This document shows, piece by piece, positions 9,161 through 18,441 of a stretch of 64,000 bases of DNA (position 1 is the stretch's first letter; every line of letters starts with the position of its first letter). The translations under genes were made by a program, and so were the position numbers. Under the pieces are notes generated by a model. The model was not told where the DNA came from. It did no database searches and saw only the letters and a list, made by a program, of their open reading frames with translations. Source of the stretch: Lachnospiraceae bacterium (lineage in GTDB: Bacteria; Bacillota; Clostridia; Lachnospirales; Lachnospiraceae); contig SVFJ01000001.1 in NCBI GenBank assembly GCA_015056925.1, positions 55,933 through 119,932 of the forward strand. Direction: 5' to 3'.

Positions 9161-9757
9161 TTATATTACATCAGGACCTGCATCCTCTGCACTGTCATCG
9201 TACTCATCCTCTACTACCTGTGGAGGATTCAATTCTGCACGATTCGCTGATACAATTCCATCAATCTGTGTCAAGGAAGCAAGCATATTATTATAATCAT
9301 TTGTAGAAACCTCAATAGAATGCTTGATGATATTCTCAAGGTTTGCCAAAATGTCATCTGTATACTGCATTGCTGCTGACTTCACCGAATTGGCTTCTAT
9401 GGTCGCACTGTCTAAAATCTCCTGTGCCTGCTTTGTTGCCATCTCAACAATTTCATTGGCACGCGCATAAGCCTGCTGCATAATCTGATGCTCACTAATC
9501 AACTGATTTGTCTGAATGGTAGCCGCATTGATAAGCTCCTCTGCCTTCTGCTTTGCATCATTCAAAATTGCTTCTTTATTAGCCAGCATTCTCTTATAGT
9601 TCTCGATTTCAACAGGAGTCTTCATACGAAGCTCTCTTAACAGTTCATCAATCTCATCCTTATTCACAAGAATCTGGTTCGATGAAAATGCCTTAAACTT
9701 ACAACTGTCGATATACTCTTCTATCTCGTCAATTAACTGTATAATTCTACTACTCAT
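9161..9757 (-). CDS. Coiled-coil protein resembling DivIVA/ATP-synthase-stalk proteins
   Basis: A 198-residue, mostly helical protein with long heptad-like stretches (about residues 50-160: ANKEAILNDAKQKAEELI, ARANEIVEMATKQAQEIL) and an acidic C-terminal tail. It recalls DivIVA-like or V-ATPase subunit H-like annotations, but no defining motif is seen. The ATG at codon 7 of the longer frame is preferred because AAGGAG lies 9 bases before it, whereas the first ATG has none. It follows coaD directly in the parE-parC-rsmD-coaD unit. Confidence 0.72.
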   Translation of the reverse strand: MSSRIIQLIDEIEEYIDSCKFKAFSSNQILVNKDEIDELLRELRMKTPVEIENYKRMLANKEAILNDAKQKAEELINAATIQTNQLISEHQIMQQAYARANEIVEMATKQAQEILDSATIEANSVKSAAMQYTDDILANLENIIKHSIEVSTNDYNNMLASLTQIDGIVSANRAELNPPQVVEDEYDDSAEDAGPDVI

Positions 9758-9782
9758 CCCTTTATACTCCTTCATTTGTCAC

Positions 9783-10274
9783 TTATCGCTTTGACTGCTC
9801 AAACTTATCATAAACAAGCTTCGCAACATACTCCGGTACACACTGAGAAATATCCCCTCCGAAGGCTGCAATCTCCTTTACTCCCGAAGAACTTAGGTAC
9901 GCATATTCAAGACTGGTAGTCAAAAATATCGTATCCAAAGCACCATTGGAAAGCTTACGGTTTGTCTGTGCAATCTGCAACTCATATTCAAAATCCGTAA
10001 TCGCACGAAGTCCTCTTACAGAAATATGAATATCCTTCTCTCTCGCATAATCTATCAGAAGTCCGTTAAAAGAATCCACCTTAACATTCGGTATATCCTT
10101 TGTTACTTCCTTTAATATACTAACACGTTCCTCTACAGAAAACAACGCATTCTTAGCCTTATTATCCAATACGCTGACTGTCAGCTCATCAAACATCTGC
10201 GCCGCTCTCTGAATTACATCCAAATGACCTAACGTAATCGGGTCAAAGCTACCGGGATAAACTGCTGTCTTCAT
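9783..10274 (-). CDS. coaD: Phosphopantetheine adenylyltransferase
   Basis: Catalyses ATP + 4'-phosphopantetheine to dephospho-CoA + PPi, the penultimate step of coenzyme A synthesis. The 163-residue length is standard. The nucleotidyltransferase signature is clear: [12 protein letters not shown] (the T/HxGH region), then [15 protein letters not shown] and [13 protein letters not shown]. It is 9 bp downstream of rsmD, a widely conserved pairing. Confidence 0.97.
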   Translation of the reverse strand: MKTAVYPGSFDPITLGHLDVIQRAAQMFDELTVSVLDNKAKNALFSVEERVSILKEVTKDIPNVKVDSFNGLLIDYAREKDIHISVRGLRAITDFEYELQIAQTNRKLSNGALDTIFLTTSLEYAYLSSSGVKEIAAFGGDISQCVPEYVAKLVYDKFEQSKR

Positions 10275-10283
10275 GATATGACC

Positions 10284-10835
10284 TTAACTCCTTCTTATAA
10301 ATACATGTTTATTCGTTTTATAACACTTTTCCTTTATAACCTCAAAGCCCAATCCTGAAACATAATCAAACTCTGTTGTAAGAGATGCCTCGACTACAAT
10401 CAAAGTATCCTCTGTCACATAATCAGCAGTACTCAAAATCTCAAGCGCTGTCTTCTCATATGACTGGTCATAAGGCGGGTCCATAAAAATAACATCCACC
10501 TCTTCACGAATACTGCCGCGTAATGCCGAAAATACATCCTGCTTCAGCATAACAGCCTGCTGTGTAAACTTAGTATGTGCAAGATTCTCCGCAATACATG
10601 CTGCAGGCTTAGCGGCATTCTCGACAAAATAAGCCTTCTTCGCGCCACGACTGATTGCTTCGATTCCTATTGCACCACTCCCGGAAAACAAGTCTACAAA
10701 AACACCACCGGGTATATAAGGCATCAGCATATTAAACAAGGTCTCTTTCACTCTGTCCGTTGTTGGACGGGTATCCATCCCCTCCGGAGTCTTTAACCTT
10801 AAACTGCGTGCTGTACCTGCTATAACTCTTAACAT
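10284..10835 (-). CDS. rsmD: 16S rRNA (guanine966-N2)-methyltransferase
   Basis: RsmD methylates G966 of 16S rRNA during 30S assembly. The 183-residue protein starts MLRVIAGTARSLRLKTP, then shows the SAM-binding FVDLFSGSGAIGIEAISRGA motif and the catalytic DVIFMDPPYD (DPPY) motif of N2/N6 methyltransferases. It is coupled to coaD downstream and follows parC after 22 bp. Confidence 0.95.
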   Translation of the reverse strand: MLRVIAGTARSLRLKTPEGMDTRPTTDRVKETLFNMLMPYIPGGVFVDLFSGSGAIGIEAISRGAKKAYFVENAAKPAACIAENLAHTKFTQQAVMLKQDVFSALRGSIREEVDVIFMDPPYDQSYEKTALEILSTADYVTEDTLIVVEASLTTEFDYVSGLGFEVIKEKCYKTNKHVFIRRS

Positions 10836-10857
10836 ATCACACCTCTTTGTCTTGCCA

Positions 10858-13095
10858 TCAAGTTCTCAGCTTTGTTCCTTTGGTATCACGTTTGCCTGCT
10901 TTTAACTTATTCAGCTCAACATTTCTACTCTTATATTTCACTATCTGCTCTACACCGTTCTGAATATAATATACATTCTCAATATAATCCTTGGCACCAA
11001 GCTTCATACCTCGGACACCAACCGCCGCCTTCTTCTTCTCAGGAATCTCATCAATCGCAAAACGCAGGAACAGACCTTCCTTCGATTGCATGACGATGCC
11101 GCTTTGTTCATTTAAGACCACAACGCTTACCACTTCGTCGTCGTCATTGAGCTTCGTTGCCGCAACAGTACGCTTCATCACATCAAACTCACCACCACTG
11201 ACAACCTTACACATTGCCTGCTTAGTAACAAATATCATACGATACAGATTCAGCTCTGACTGACTTGCTACAAGAACAATATCCTCCTTTGCTGACTCAT
11301 AATTACTGATATTATCAATCGGCATACCCTTATCACGGAATCTTCCAAACGGTGCATCCGCTACTTTAATTGTATGTAATTGCCCCTGATTTGTAAATAG
11401 GCAGATTCTTCCCGTGTTCTTACACTTTACAATATACTTGAACTCATTATGAACAGCCTCTTTATTTCTCTCATATACAGATAACTCAACCGTCTTACAA
11501 TAGCCGAATCTGTCCATCAGGAACATAACATCCATCTCTTCCAGCTTCTTCTCTTCGTATACGGCATCCTGCGCATTCTCAATCTGTGTACGGCGCTCTC
11601 TGCAATACTCCTTCTTAATCGCATCAAGGTCATTCATAATCACCTGTGCCATGGAATCACGTCTCTCCAAAATATCCTCATAACGATAAATATTGGCAGT
11701 CGTTTCCTTATGCTCCTTCATCAGAGCTTCAAGTTCAAGACCAATCAGCTTATATAATCGCATCTCCAGGATAGCATTCGCCTGCTTCTCTGTAAAGTTA
11801 AGCTGCTGTGCCATAATCTTAGACTCTTTGGAACGGAAGGTAATACCATCTATCTTCCCTTCTGTCAGACAAGCCTTTACCATGCTTCTGTCCTTAGAAC
11901 CACGCAAAATCTCAATAATGAGGTCAATTACGTTGCAGGCACGAATCAAGCCTTCCTGAATCTCACGTTTCTCAAGCTCTTTCTGTAATAAAGTATTATA
12001 CTTACGAGTCGCAACCTCAAACTGAAAAGCAACATTCTTAGCAATAATACTTTTTAATCCCAAAGTCTCAGGTCTGCCGTCTGCAATCGCAATCATATTC
12101 ACGCCAAAGGTATCCTCAAGACGTGTCTTCTTATAAAGCATGTTGGTAAAGTTCTCAACATCCGTATCCTTCTTAAGCTCAATAACAATACGAATACCTT
12201 CCTTAGAAGACTGGTTGGAAATATCCACAATCTCCGGTGCTTTCTTCTGCTCATAAAGATTTGCAACGTCCTGCAAAAACTTAGAAATATTGGCTCCAAT
12301 CATAGTATATGGAATCTCTGAAATAACAAGGTTAAGCTTACCGCCCTTTGCCTTCTCCACATTCACAACACCACGAAGCTTAATCTTACCGGTACCGGTC
12401 TCATAAATCTGTAACAGTTCATCCTTATTACATACAATACCGCCTGTCGGAAAATCAGGTCCCTTCACATACTTCATCAGCTCTGCTGTGGTAATACTCT
12501 CATCCATCATGTATGCCTTAGTTGCATCGATAACCTCTGCAAGATTATGCGGCGGAATGCTGGTTGCCATACCAACCGCAATACCCTCCGAGCCATTTAC
12601 CAGAAGGTTCGGAAAACGGCAGGGAAGAACACTCGGCTCTGTCTCTGTCTCGTCAAAGTTCGGTAAGAAATCAACAACATCCTTGTCCAAATCAGCAAGC
12701 ATGGTCTCCTGCGTTACCTTCTCCAAACGTGCCTCTGTATATCGCATGGCAGCAGCTCCATCACCCTCGATGTTACCAAAGTTACCATGACCGTCTACAA
12801 GCGGCATACCTTTCTTAAAATCCTGCGTCAAACCAACAAGGGCTTCATAAATAGAGCTATCTCCGTGCGGATGATACTTACCCATGGTATCTCCGACAAT
12901 ACGGGCACTCTTTCTATATGGTCTATCATAACGAATACCCAGCTCATGCATATCGTAAAGTGTTCTTCTCTGAACCGGCTTTAAACCGTCTCTTACATCC
13001 GGTAAAGCTCTCGCAACAATAACACTCATCGCATAATTAATAAAAGACTTCTGCATGGTTTCCGAATATTCGGTTTTAATAATCTTCTCTTCCAT
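10858..13095 (-). CDS. parC: DNA topoisomerase IV subunit A (GyrA/ParC family)
   Basis: The breakage-rejoining subunit of a type IIA topoisomerase. At 745 residues it is shorter than typical GyrA. ALPDVRDGLKPVQRR and KYHPHGDSSIYEAL (the quinolone-resistance region, Ser80/Ser81) are present, and AAAMRYTEARL holds the catalytic Tyr119. A C-terminal beta-pinwheel domain follows after about residue 490, without an obvious canonical GyrA box. It pairs with parE 68 bp upstream. The ParC rather than GyrA label rests on length and missing GyrA box and is therefore less certain than the family. Confidence 0.85.
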   Translation of the reverse strand: MEEKIIKTEYSETMQKSFINYAMSVIVARALPDVRDGLKPVQRRTLYDMHELGIRYDRPYRKSARIVGDTMGKYHPHGDSSIYEALVGLTQDFKKGMPLVDGHGNFGNIEGDGAAAMRYTEARLEKVTQETMLADLDKDVVDFLPNFDETETEPSVLPCRFPNLLVNGSEGIAVGMATSIPPHNLAEVIDATKAYMMDESITTAELMKYVKGPDFPTGGIVCNKDELLQIYETGTGKIKLRGVVNVEKAKGGKLNLVISEIPYTMIGANISKFLQDVANLYEQKKAPEIVDISNQSSKEGIRIVIELKKDTDVENFTNMLYKKTRLEDTFGVNMIAIADGRPETLGLKSIIAKNVAFQFEVATRKYNTLLQKELEKREIQEGLIRACNVIDLIIEILRGSKDRSMVKACLTEGKIDGITFRSKESKIMAQQLNFTEKQANAILEMRLYKLIGLELEALMKEHKETTANIYRYEDILERRDSMAQVIMNDLDAIKKEYCRERRTQIENAQDAVYEEKKLEEMDVMFLMDRFGYCKTVELSVYERNKEAVHNEFKYIVKCKNTGRICLFTNQGQLHTIKVADAPFGRFRDKGMPIDNISNYESAKEDIVLVASQSELNLYRMIFVTKQAMCKVVSGGEFDVMKRTVAATKLNDDDEVVSVVVLNEQSGIVMQSKEGLFLRFAIDEIPEKKKAAVGVRGMKLGAKDYIENVYYIQNGVEQIVKYKSRNVELNKLKAGKRDTKGTKLRT

Positions 13096-13163
13096 TCTGT
13101 CTCCATTCCTGTATCAGTACAGCCACTTTCTTGGCCTAAGCCGCTCTCACTGTACAAACTTGT

Positions 13164-15089
13164 TTAAATATCAAGCTCCGCATCTGTAGCATGCTCATAA
13201 ATAAACTCTTTACGGGGTAACACATCGGTACCCATAAGAATCTCCGTAACCTCAGACGCCATACGGGCATCCTCAATCTCAATCTGCTTTAATATTCTGG
13301 TCGCCGGATTCAGAGTTGTCTCCCAAAGCTGCTCGGCATCCATCTCACCAAGACCCTTATATCGCTGCAGCGTAAAACTTCCCTTATGTGTCTTACGATA
13401 CTTCTCCAATGCCTTATCATCATAGAGATACTCCTCTTCTCCCTTAGCAGGCATCGCCTTATAAAGTGGCGGCATTGCCAGATACACATGTCCCTCATAA
13501 ATCAGTTCCGGCATAAAACGATAGAATAAAGTTAACAGCAGATTACTGATATGCTCACCGTCAACATCAGCATCCGTCATAATAACAATCTTATCATATC
13601 GAAGCTTACTTATATCAAAATCATTACCATATCCTTCCGAGAAACCGCATCCAAAGGCATTAATCATCGTCTTAATCTCAGCATTGGCAAGAACCTTATC
13701 AATACTTGCCTTCTCCACATTAAGAATCTTACCACGAATCGGAAGAATCGCCTGGAAGCTTCGGTCTCTTGCCATTTTTGCACTACCGCCCGCAGAATCT
13801 CCCTCTACAATAAAAATCTCACACTTGCTGTAATCCTTGGACTCACAGTTGGCCAGCTTACCATTGGAATCAAAGGAGAACTTCTGCTTGGTCAGCATAT
13901 TAGTCTTTGCTTTCTCCTCTGTCTTACGAATCTTAGCCGCCTTCTCTGCACAGGAAATTACATTCTTCAACACCTCAACATTACGGTCAAAGTATCTTGG
14001 AACCTCATCGCCCGTTATCTTGCTGACCGCCTTGGTGGCATCCTGATTATCCAGCTTTGTCTTGGTCTGTCCTTCAAATCTTGGGTCCGGATGCTTAATA
14101 GATACAACAGCTGTCATACCATTTCTGACGTCTGCCCCTGTAAAGTTCGCATCCTTCTCCTTGAGAATATTAAGTTCTCTTGCATAAGAGTTAATAATAT
14201 TGGTAAATGTTGCTTTAAATCCGGTAAGATGCGTACCGCCTTCTGCATTATAAATATTATTACAAAAGCCCAGTACATTCTCATGGAACTCATTCACATA
14301 CTGAAATGCGCACTCCACGGTAATACCATCACTCTCTCCCGAAAAATAAATAATATCATGGACAGTCTCGGTATTACGATTCATATCCTTAATGAAACCT
14401 ACGAGTCCTTCCGGTTCATTGTAGACAACATGTTCAACCTCATCCCCACGCTTATCCTCAAAGATAATCGTAAGCTTAGGATTCAAATAAGCTGTCTCAT
14501 GTAATCTGCTCTTCACATCCTCCGCCTTGAACCATGTCTTATCAAAAATCTCCGGGTCCGGGGTGAAATTAATCGTAGTACCGGTCTCCTTTGTCTTACC
14601 AATCACAGGGAGCAGACCATCAACAAGCTCTACGACAGGATTACCTCTCTCGTACTTATCCTGATGAATCTGTCCGCCGCTCTTAACCGTAACCGTCAAC
14701 TGGGTAGACAAAGCATTAACAACGGAAGAACCCACACCATGCAAACCACCGCTGGTCTTATATGCCGCATTATCAAACTTACCACCTGCATGCAATGTGG
14801 TAAATACAACTCGCTCCGCACTGACACCCTTAGCATGCATACCAACCGGAATGCCTCGTCCATTATCACTGATAGTGGCTGAACCGTCAGCCTCAAGTGT
14901 CACATGAATCTCCGAACAAACACCTGCAAGATGCTCGTCCACGGAATTATCTACAATCTCATATATTAAATGATTCAAACCCTTGGTAGATACACTTCCT
15001 ATGTACATACCAGGTCGCATTCTAACTGCTTCCAAGCCCTCAAGTACAGTAATACTCGAAGCATCATAAACATTATTTGTCTTTGCCAT
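13164..15089 (-). CDS. parE: DNA topoisomerase IV subunit B (GyrB/ParE family)
   Basis: The ATPase subunit of the topoisomerase, 641 residues. The GHKL ATPase is at the N-terminus (EAVRMRPGMYIGS, IYEIVDNSVDEHLAG, ISDNGRGIPVGMH, GGLHGVGSSVVNALS). The Toprim domain carries FIVEGDSAGGSA and IVIMTDADVDGEH, and the C-terminus QRYKGLGEMDAEQLWETT. The open frame extends 36 codons upstream, but MAKTNNVYDASS is preferred: AAAGGA lies 11 bases before it and homologues begin near here. A promoter is seen at 15178-15206. Confidence 0.88.
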   Translation of the reverse strand: MAKTNNVYDASSITVLEGLEAVRMRPGMYIGSVSTKGLNHLIYEIVDNSVDEHLAGVCSEIHVTLEADGSATISDNGRGIPVGMHAKGVSAERVVFTTLHAGGKFDNAAYKTSGGLHGVGSSVVNALSTQLTVTVKSGGQIHQDKYERGNPVVELVDGLLPVIGKTKETGTTINFTPDPEIFDKTWFKAEDVKSRLHETAYLNPKLTIIFEDKRGDEVEHVVYNEPEGLVGFIKDMNRNTETVHDIIYFSGESDGITVECAFQYVNEFHENVLGFCNNIYNAEGGTHLTGFKATFTNIINSYARELNILKEKDANFTGADVRNGMTAVVSIKHPDPRFEGQTKTKLDNQDATKAVSKITGDEVPRYFDRNVEVLKNVISCAEKAAKIRKTEEKAKTNMLTKQKFSFDSNGKLANCESKDYSKCEIFIVEGDSAGGSAKMARDRSFQAILPIRGKILNVEKASIDKVLANAEIKTMINAFGCGFSEGYGNDFDISKLRYDKIVIMTDADVDGEHISNLLLTLFYRFMPELIYEGHVYLAMPPLYKAMPAKGEEEYLYDDKALEKYRKTHKGSFTLQRYKGLGEMDAEQLWETTLNPATRILKQIEIEDARMASEVTEILMGTDVLPRKEFIYEHATDAELDI

Positions 15090-15177
15090 GATAAACCATG
15101 TCCTTTCATTATATATCCACAAGAAATCTGCGTCTGATGACCTCATACTCTTATTTGTAGGCATTATGTCATCTTGC

Positions 15178-15206
15178 ATTATAACACATTTTGCCAAGAA
15201 TGCAAA
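15178..15206 (-). promoter_or_regulatory. Probable promoter of the parE-parC-rsmD-coaD unit
   Basis: Minus-strand TTTGCA (15201-15206), 17-bp spacer, then TATAAT (15178-15183). The -10 is perfect and the -35 matches at 4 of 6 positions. It lies about 90 bp before the parE start. Confidence 0.6.
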
Positions 15207-15228
15207 TTAAGGCCTTGCCCTAAATTAG

Positions 15229-15265
15229 AAAAAAGCAGAAAAATACAAACGTATGTTTCTGCTTT
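15229..15265 (-). terminator. Rho-independent terminator after degV
   Basis: Stem AAAGCAGAAA/TTTCTGCTTT with an inner ATAC/GTAT helix, followed on the minus strand by a T-rich run. It lies 22 bp past the degV stop. Confidence 0.85.
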
Positions 15266-15287
15266 AATACCAACTATACTCTTCTTA

Positions 15288-16154
15288 CTATACCAACTTC
15301 TTGGCACAAGCTATCGCAAGACTGCCCGGCCCGATATGACAGGATACGCTCAACGATAAATTATCCACATAAATCGGATAATCAGGGAACACCTCCTGTA
15401 ACTCCGCTGCCAATGCCTTTGCAGCTTCTTCATTCTTAGTATGTGCAATCTGCAAATAAACCTGATTCTCTTTTGACACACCGCCAAAACGATTCTCAAT
15501 ATCCGACTTAATTGCATTCATCATAATACTCTTTGCCTGATTGACTGTTCTAGCCTTTGCAAAGGTATCCAGCTTCTCTCCCTGAATCTGTAATACAGGC
15601 TTAATTCTAAGTAATGTACCGATTGCCGCAACCGCAGGTGTCAATCTTCCACCCTTTTTTAAATAATGTAAGGTATCTACCATAATATAGATACTGGAAT
15701 TAAACTTGTCGGCTTCCAAAATCTGCTTAATCTCTGCCGCCGTCTTTCCCTGCTTTGCAAGCTCTACTGCATCTAAAGCTGACTGTCGTTGTGTAACGGA
15801 AATTCTCTGATTGTCAACAACAAACACCTTACCCTCGTAATCCTGTGCAAGCATCATTGCTGTCTGGCAGGAACCACTAAGCCCGCTGGACATCGGAATA
15901 TGAACAATCTCATCATACTCCCTAAGAAGCTTATCCCACAATTGCATAATCGCTTCCGGAGATGGCTGTGAAGTAGAAATATCTGCATTCTCCTCTAATT
16001 TTTCATAAAATCCATCTGCCGATAATGTAATTCCATCATAATATGTAACACCGTCTATCAAAAACGGCATTGCTAAAACGGTAATTCCACACTCTGCAGC
16101 CTGTGCCTGTGTAATACCACTGTTACTGTCTGTAACAATTGCAATTTTTCCCAT
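15288..16154 (-). CDS. DegV-family protein (FakB-like fatty-acid-binding protein)
   Basis: DegV/FakB proteins bind a fatty acid and present it to the kinase FakA. This 288-residue protein starts MGKIAIVTDSNSGI and continues with LPFLIDGVTYYDG-like and ISTSQPSPEAIMQLW segments, PMSSGLSGSCQTA, and a C-terminal GPGSLAIACAKK. These are family hallmarks that line the lipid head-group pocket. The ATG is chosen for GGAG 6 bases upstream rather than the longer frame. A FakA-like gene lies two genes upstream (18441-20138) in the same orientation, so a functional pair is a reasonable inference. Confidence 0.88.
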   Translation of the reverse strand: MGKIAIVTDSNSGITQAQAAECGITVLAMPFLIDGVTYYDGITLSADGFYEKLEENADISTSQPSPEAIMQLWDKLLREYDEIVHIPMSSGLSGSCQTAMMLAQDYEGKVFVVDNQRISVTQRQSALDAVELAKQGKTAAEIKQILEADKFNSSIYIMVDTLHYLKKGGRLTPAVAAIGTLLRIKPVLQIQGEKLDTFAKARTVNQAKSIMMNAIKSDIENRFGGVSKENQVYLQIAHTKNEEAAKALAAELQEVFPDYPIYVDNLSLSVSCHIGPGSLAIACAKKLV

Positions 16155-16216
16155 GACTGTCTCCATTCCTTCGTCTATCTTCACATAAATGTACCACTAA
16201 TATTACAATAATAATG

Positions 16217-18286
16217 TCAGATGCTGATAAAGTCAACACTCGAATATACATTCTTATCATAGTGTTTCCAAAACTCTGCCAAATCCGCTGCTTCTCTCTT
16301 CTCATAATCCTCAAAAAGAGTATAAGCACACTCCTGCGCACTTTGCAGCAGTGAAGCATCCTGATAAATATCTCCCAATTTAAATTGGAACTGTCCGCTC
16401 TGACGAATTCCAAACAAATCTCCCGGACCTCTAAGTCTCATATCTTCTGACGAAATAAAAAATCCGTCATTGGATTTGTTCAAAACCTGTAATCTCTCCA
16501 ATGTACTTTCCTGTTTGGTATTTGCCACAAAAATACAATAGGACTGATGTTTGCCTCTTCCAACTCGCCCTCTGAGCTGATGAAGCTGCGCCAAGCCAAA
16601 ACGTTCCGCATTTTCTACCATCATTACAGTAGCATTAGGTACATTAATGCCTACCTCAATGACTGTTGTAGACACCAATACATCAATTTCCTTTGCAGCA
16701 AACGCTGCCATTACCGCATTTTTCTCTTTCGGTTTCATCTGCCCATGCAAATATGCAACTTTGACCGAGTCAGCCAAAGCACTTTGCAGTTTACCGGTAT
16801 AGTCAATTACATTTTCCAGTCCATCTGTCGATTCACTTTCCTCTACCATAGGACAAATAACATATGCCTGTCTTCCTGCCGATACTTCCTTTTCAATAAA
16901 CTCATAGGCTTTCTTTCGATAATCCGTATTTACAACACAATTCTTAATCGGCAATCTGTTTGCCGGAAGCTCGTCCATAACCGAAATTGCCAAATCTCCA
17001 TATAAAATCAACGCTAAAGTTCTTGGAATCGGTGTTGCACTCATAACCAGCACATGCGTCTGAATCCCCTTCTGTGCTAATGTTTCACGCTGTCTGACAC
17101 CGAACCTGTGCTGTTCATCTGTAATCACCAGCTTCAAATCATAATAATCGACACTATCCTGTATCAAAGCCTGCGTTCCCACAATCACATTACATATTCC
17201 TGTCTGAATCTGTTCCTTAGCAAGGCGCTTCTCCCTGGCCGTCAAAGAACCCGTTAAAAGAACCGGCTTAAATGGTAATCCATACTGTTCTGTCATTTCT
17301 AATATAGATTCATAATGCTGCTTTGCAAGCACCTCGGTTGGTGCCATAAAAGCTGCCTGTTTATGATTCATCACACACATAAACATGGCAAGAATTGCCA
17401 CAATCGTCTTACCGGAACCCACATCTCCCTGCACAAGTCTGTTCATCAGATGATTCGAACTTAAATCATCTTCAATCTCACTCCAAACCTTCTTCTGCGC
17501 ATTGGTAAGCTCATAAGGAAGCTTTTTTATAAATTCTGCACAGGCATCTACCTTCATCATCGGTGCATCGTTCAACACCTCAGCAGACATATCCTTTAAT
17601 GTCATTACAGAAATAATAAAGAACAAAAATTCCTCAAATACCAGACGCTTTCTTGCCTGTACCAACTCCTGCTTATTCTCCGGGAAATGCATACCTTTAA
17701 GGCAGGTCAGATAATCCTTTAACTGATACTGTTCCTTCACACTGATAGGCAAATAATCCTTCTGTGACACAACACCGTCCAAGGCATTACGAACCGCCTT
17801 AGAGATTGCCTGACTGGTAAGTCCCTTTGTCGTAGGATAAACAGGTGAAAGAAGTCCCAGATGCTTCACAAACTCCTCTGGGGCAATCACCTTTGGATGT
17901 TCCATGGCAAGAATCCCTCGGCGCATTACTACCTGTCCTCTAAAAATATACTGTTTCCCCGGCTGTAATGCATTCTTCATAAACGGCATATTAAAATACA
18001 CCAAATCACACTGGCCCGTATCATCCTTTACATGCACTGTTGTGATAGACATCTTCTTTACATGAATGGTCTGCGGCTGAGCAAGCACTGTGGCTCTGAC
18101 AGCCTGCACCTGTTGCACCTGCAGTGCTCCGACCGATACAATATCCTTCCATTCTTCATACTCTCTCGGATAATGAGTTAACAGGTCATACACCGTATAT
18201 ATATTCATTTTATAATAGAACTCTGCTGTCTTTTCTCCAATTCCCTTTACCGAAGTAATCGGGTCTGTCAAATGCAAGCTGCCCAA
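16217..18286 (-). CDS. recG: ATP-dependent DNA helicase RecG
   Basis: RecG reverses stalled forks and processes branched DNA. The 689-residue protein has an N-terminal wedge (OB-fold) domain, Walker A GDVGSGKT, Walker B/DEQH box in VITDEQHRFG, SATPIPRTLAL (motif III), QLRGRVGRGKHQSYC (motif VI) and the C-terminal TRG region. The start is TTG with GAGGA 6 bases upstream, just before the conserved LTDPITSVKGIGEKTA. Position downstream of a yloV-type gene matches Bacillus order. Confidence 0.97.
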   Translation of the reverse strand: MGSLHLTDPITSVKGIGEKTAEFYYKMNIYTVYDLLTHYPREYEEWKDIVSVGALQVQQVQAVRATVLAQPQTIHVKKMSITTVHVKDDTGQCDLVYFNMPFMKNALQPGKQYIFRGQVVMRRGILAMEHPKVIAPEEFVKHLGLLSPVYPTTKGLTSQAISKAVRNALDGVVSQKDYLPISVKEQYQLKDYLTCLKGMHFPENKQELVQARKRLVFEEFLFFIISVMTLKDMSAEVLNDAPMMKVDACAEFIKKLPYELTNAQKKVWSEIEDDLSSNHLMNRLVQGDVGSGKTIVAILAMFMCVMNHKQAAFMAPTEVLAKQHYESILEMTEQYGLPFKPVLLTGSLTAREKRLAKEQIQTGICNVIVGTQALIQDSVDYYDLKLVITDEQHRFGVRQRETLAQKGIQTHVLVMSATPIPRTLALILYGDLAISVMDELPANRLPIKNCVVNTDYRKKAYEFIEKEVSAGRQAYVICPMVEESESTDGLENVIDYTGKLQSALADSVKVAYLHGQMKPKEKNAVMAAFAAKEIDVLVSTTVIEVGINVPNATVMMVENAERFGLAQLHQLRGRVGRGKHQSYCIFVANTKQESTLERLQVLNKSNDGFFISSEDMRLRGPGDLFGIRQSGQFQFKLGDIYQDASLLQSAQECAYTLFEDYEKREAADLAEFWKHYDKNVYSSVDFISI

Positions 18287-18310
18287 ACAAATTCCTCTTT
18301 TCTTTTATGC

Positions 18311-18340
18311 AAAAAAGAACGGGTAAGTCCGTTCCTTTTA
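18311..18340 (-). terminator. Terminator-like hairpin between yloV and recG
   Basis: Stem GAACGG/CCGTTC followed on the minus strand by six T residues. It lies about 25 bp before the recG start, so it would attenuate read-through from yloV. Confidence 0.65.
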
Positions 18341-18375
18341 TTTCCTATCATACAACATAACTTCATCATATAAAC

Positions 18376-18441
18376 AAGAATATGAAATGTTCTATAAGAA
18401 CCTTTCATATTCTTGTGAAGCATCATCGTCGAATGATGCTT
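18376..18441. repeat. Two strong hairpins after yloV
   Basis: The first (18376-18414) has perfect 12-bp arms AAGAATATGAAA/TTTCATATTCTT plus an inner GTTCT/AGAAC helix. The second (18418-18441) has 9-bp arms AAGCATCAT/ATGATGCTT and touches the yloV stop codon. Neither has a clean U-run; they may stabilise the 3' end or act with the terminator at 18311-18340. Confidence 0.6.

Noticed and set aside
13551..14504. Long plus-strand open frame (317 codons) inside parE
   Set aside because: It is antisense to a clearly coding topoisomerase gene; no family resemblance or ribosome site.
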